From positions 1,612,001-1,676,000 of the forward strand of contig NZ_VDMN01000001.1 of NCBI RefSeq assembly GCF_006335145.1: a DNA stretch of 64,000 nt. The letters run 5' to 3'. Of this stretch, positions 63,779 to 64,000 are shown piece by piece. The stretch comes from Aliirhizobium smilacinae. Its GTDB lineage: Bacteria; Pseudomonadota; Alphaproteobacteria; Rhizobiales; Rhizobiaceae. A model generated the notes under the pieces. That model saw nothing but the letters and a program-made list of their open reading frames with translations, searched no databases and was not told where the DNA came from. The first letter of the stretch is position 1, and every line of letters begins with the position of its first letter. Both the position numbers and the translations under genes were made by a program.

Positions 63779-64000
63779 TTCCCGCAGCCCTGGCAAATTG
63801 TTTGGCAAGCCGCTCGAACCGTTCGACCTGAACAACCTTCAGCTTCCGCTCCCGGTCGCGACCGACATAGATCTTGAAGATCGTTTCGCCCTCGGCATTG
63901 AAGAACTGGATCGACTTTGTTTCCATGCCCATGAAGAGGCGGCGAACGAAAAAGATTGCTGCGCAATTTTCCGGGCGAAGATGGCCCGAAAGACCACCCG
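63771..64000 (-). CDS. hutX: ChuX/HutX-type heme utilisation protein, C-terminal part
   Basis: The gene runs off the right edge; 76 codons are visible. They read NCAAIFFVRRLFMGMETKSI, then QFFNAEGETIFKIYVGRDRE and RKLKVVQVERFERLAKQF, the characteristic end of the cytosolic heme-carrier ChuX/HutX family (CAAIxFVxRxFMGxES, QFFNAEG, KIYxGRD). Such proteins receive heme after import and hand it on. The stop at 63771 overlaps the start of the next gene, so translation is probably coupled. Confidence 0.85.
   Translation of the reverse strand, partial: GGLSGHLRPENCAAIFFVRRLFMGMETKSIQFFNAEGETIFKIYVGRDRERKLKVVQVERFERLAKQFARAAGNA

Overview
The window looks like chromosomal DNA of a Rhizobiaceae member (Rhizobium/Agrobacterium/Neorhizobium type). 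The left flank carries the alphaproteobacterial order DUF2948 - hisD - UPF0262 - low-Mr phosphatase - infA - maf - yacG - tRNA-Phe, preceded by the end of a cellulose synthase bcsB. The right flank has a tRNA-Thr, a GntR / dihydrodipicolinate-synthase-like / FAD-oxidase set resembling hydroxyproline catabolism, a LysE exporter, a GAF-GGDEF-EAL protein, murA and the end of a hutX-like gene. These flanks are GC-rich and tightly packed.

Between them lies a genomic island of about 45.6 kb. It is inserted in tRNA-Phe: an exact 49-bp copy of the 3' part of that tRNA (7530-7578) recurs at 53092-53140. The left arm has a tyrosine integrase and an AlpA-like factor beside the tRNA, a HigB/HigA-like toxin-antitoxin pair with a two-site operator, and a mobilisation module (traG, traD, Q-type oriT, traA). 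A ParA/ribbon-helix-helix pair and a P4-type integrase follow. No mating-pair (type IV secretion) genes are seen, so the island looks mobilisable rather than self-transmissible.

Next comes a tRNA-Ser carried inside the island. It is the target of a second, nested element of only about 2.95 kb (integrase broken by one stop codon, small RHH proteins, one HTH protein) bounded by an 18-bp repeat of the tRNA 3' end.

The middle (23.2-33.3 kb) holds a type I secretion locus: an RTX protein, an HlyD-type adaptor and an ABC exporter. Two decayed RTX genes follow, then an insertion-sequence scrapyard: an IS66 element sitting precisely in an IS481-type transposase, plus IS5, IS21 and IS110 fragments.

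The right part (33.5-52 kb) is a more AT-rich surface-polysaccharide locus. It contains FkbM-type methyltransferases, GDP-fucose genes (gmd, fcl, gutted manC), and a 1181-residue fusion of helical repeats, a KpsC-like Kdo-transferase and a GT4-like transferase. It also has three beta-helix acyltransferases interleaved with two small related proteins of unknown role, a second Kdo-transferase-like protein, and the Kdo-supply genes kdsA and kpsF with a remnant of kdsB. This fits a Kdo-containing capsule or K-antigen. Just beyond the right attachment site lies a decayed copy of the integrase 3' end, evidence of an earlier integration at the same tRNA.
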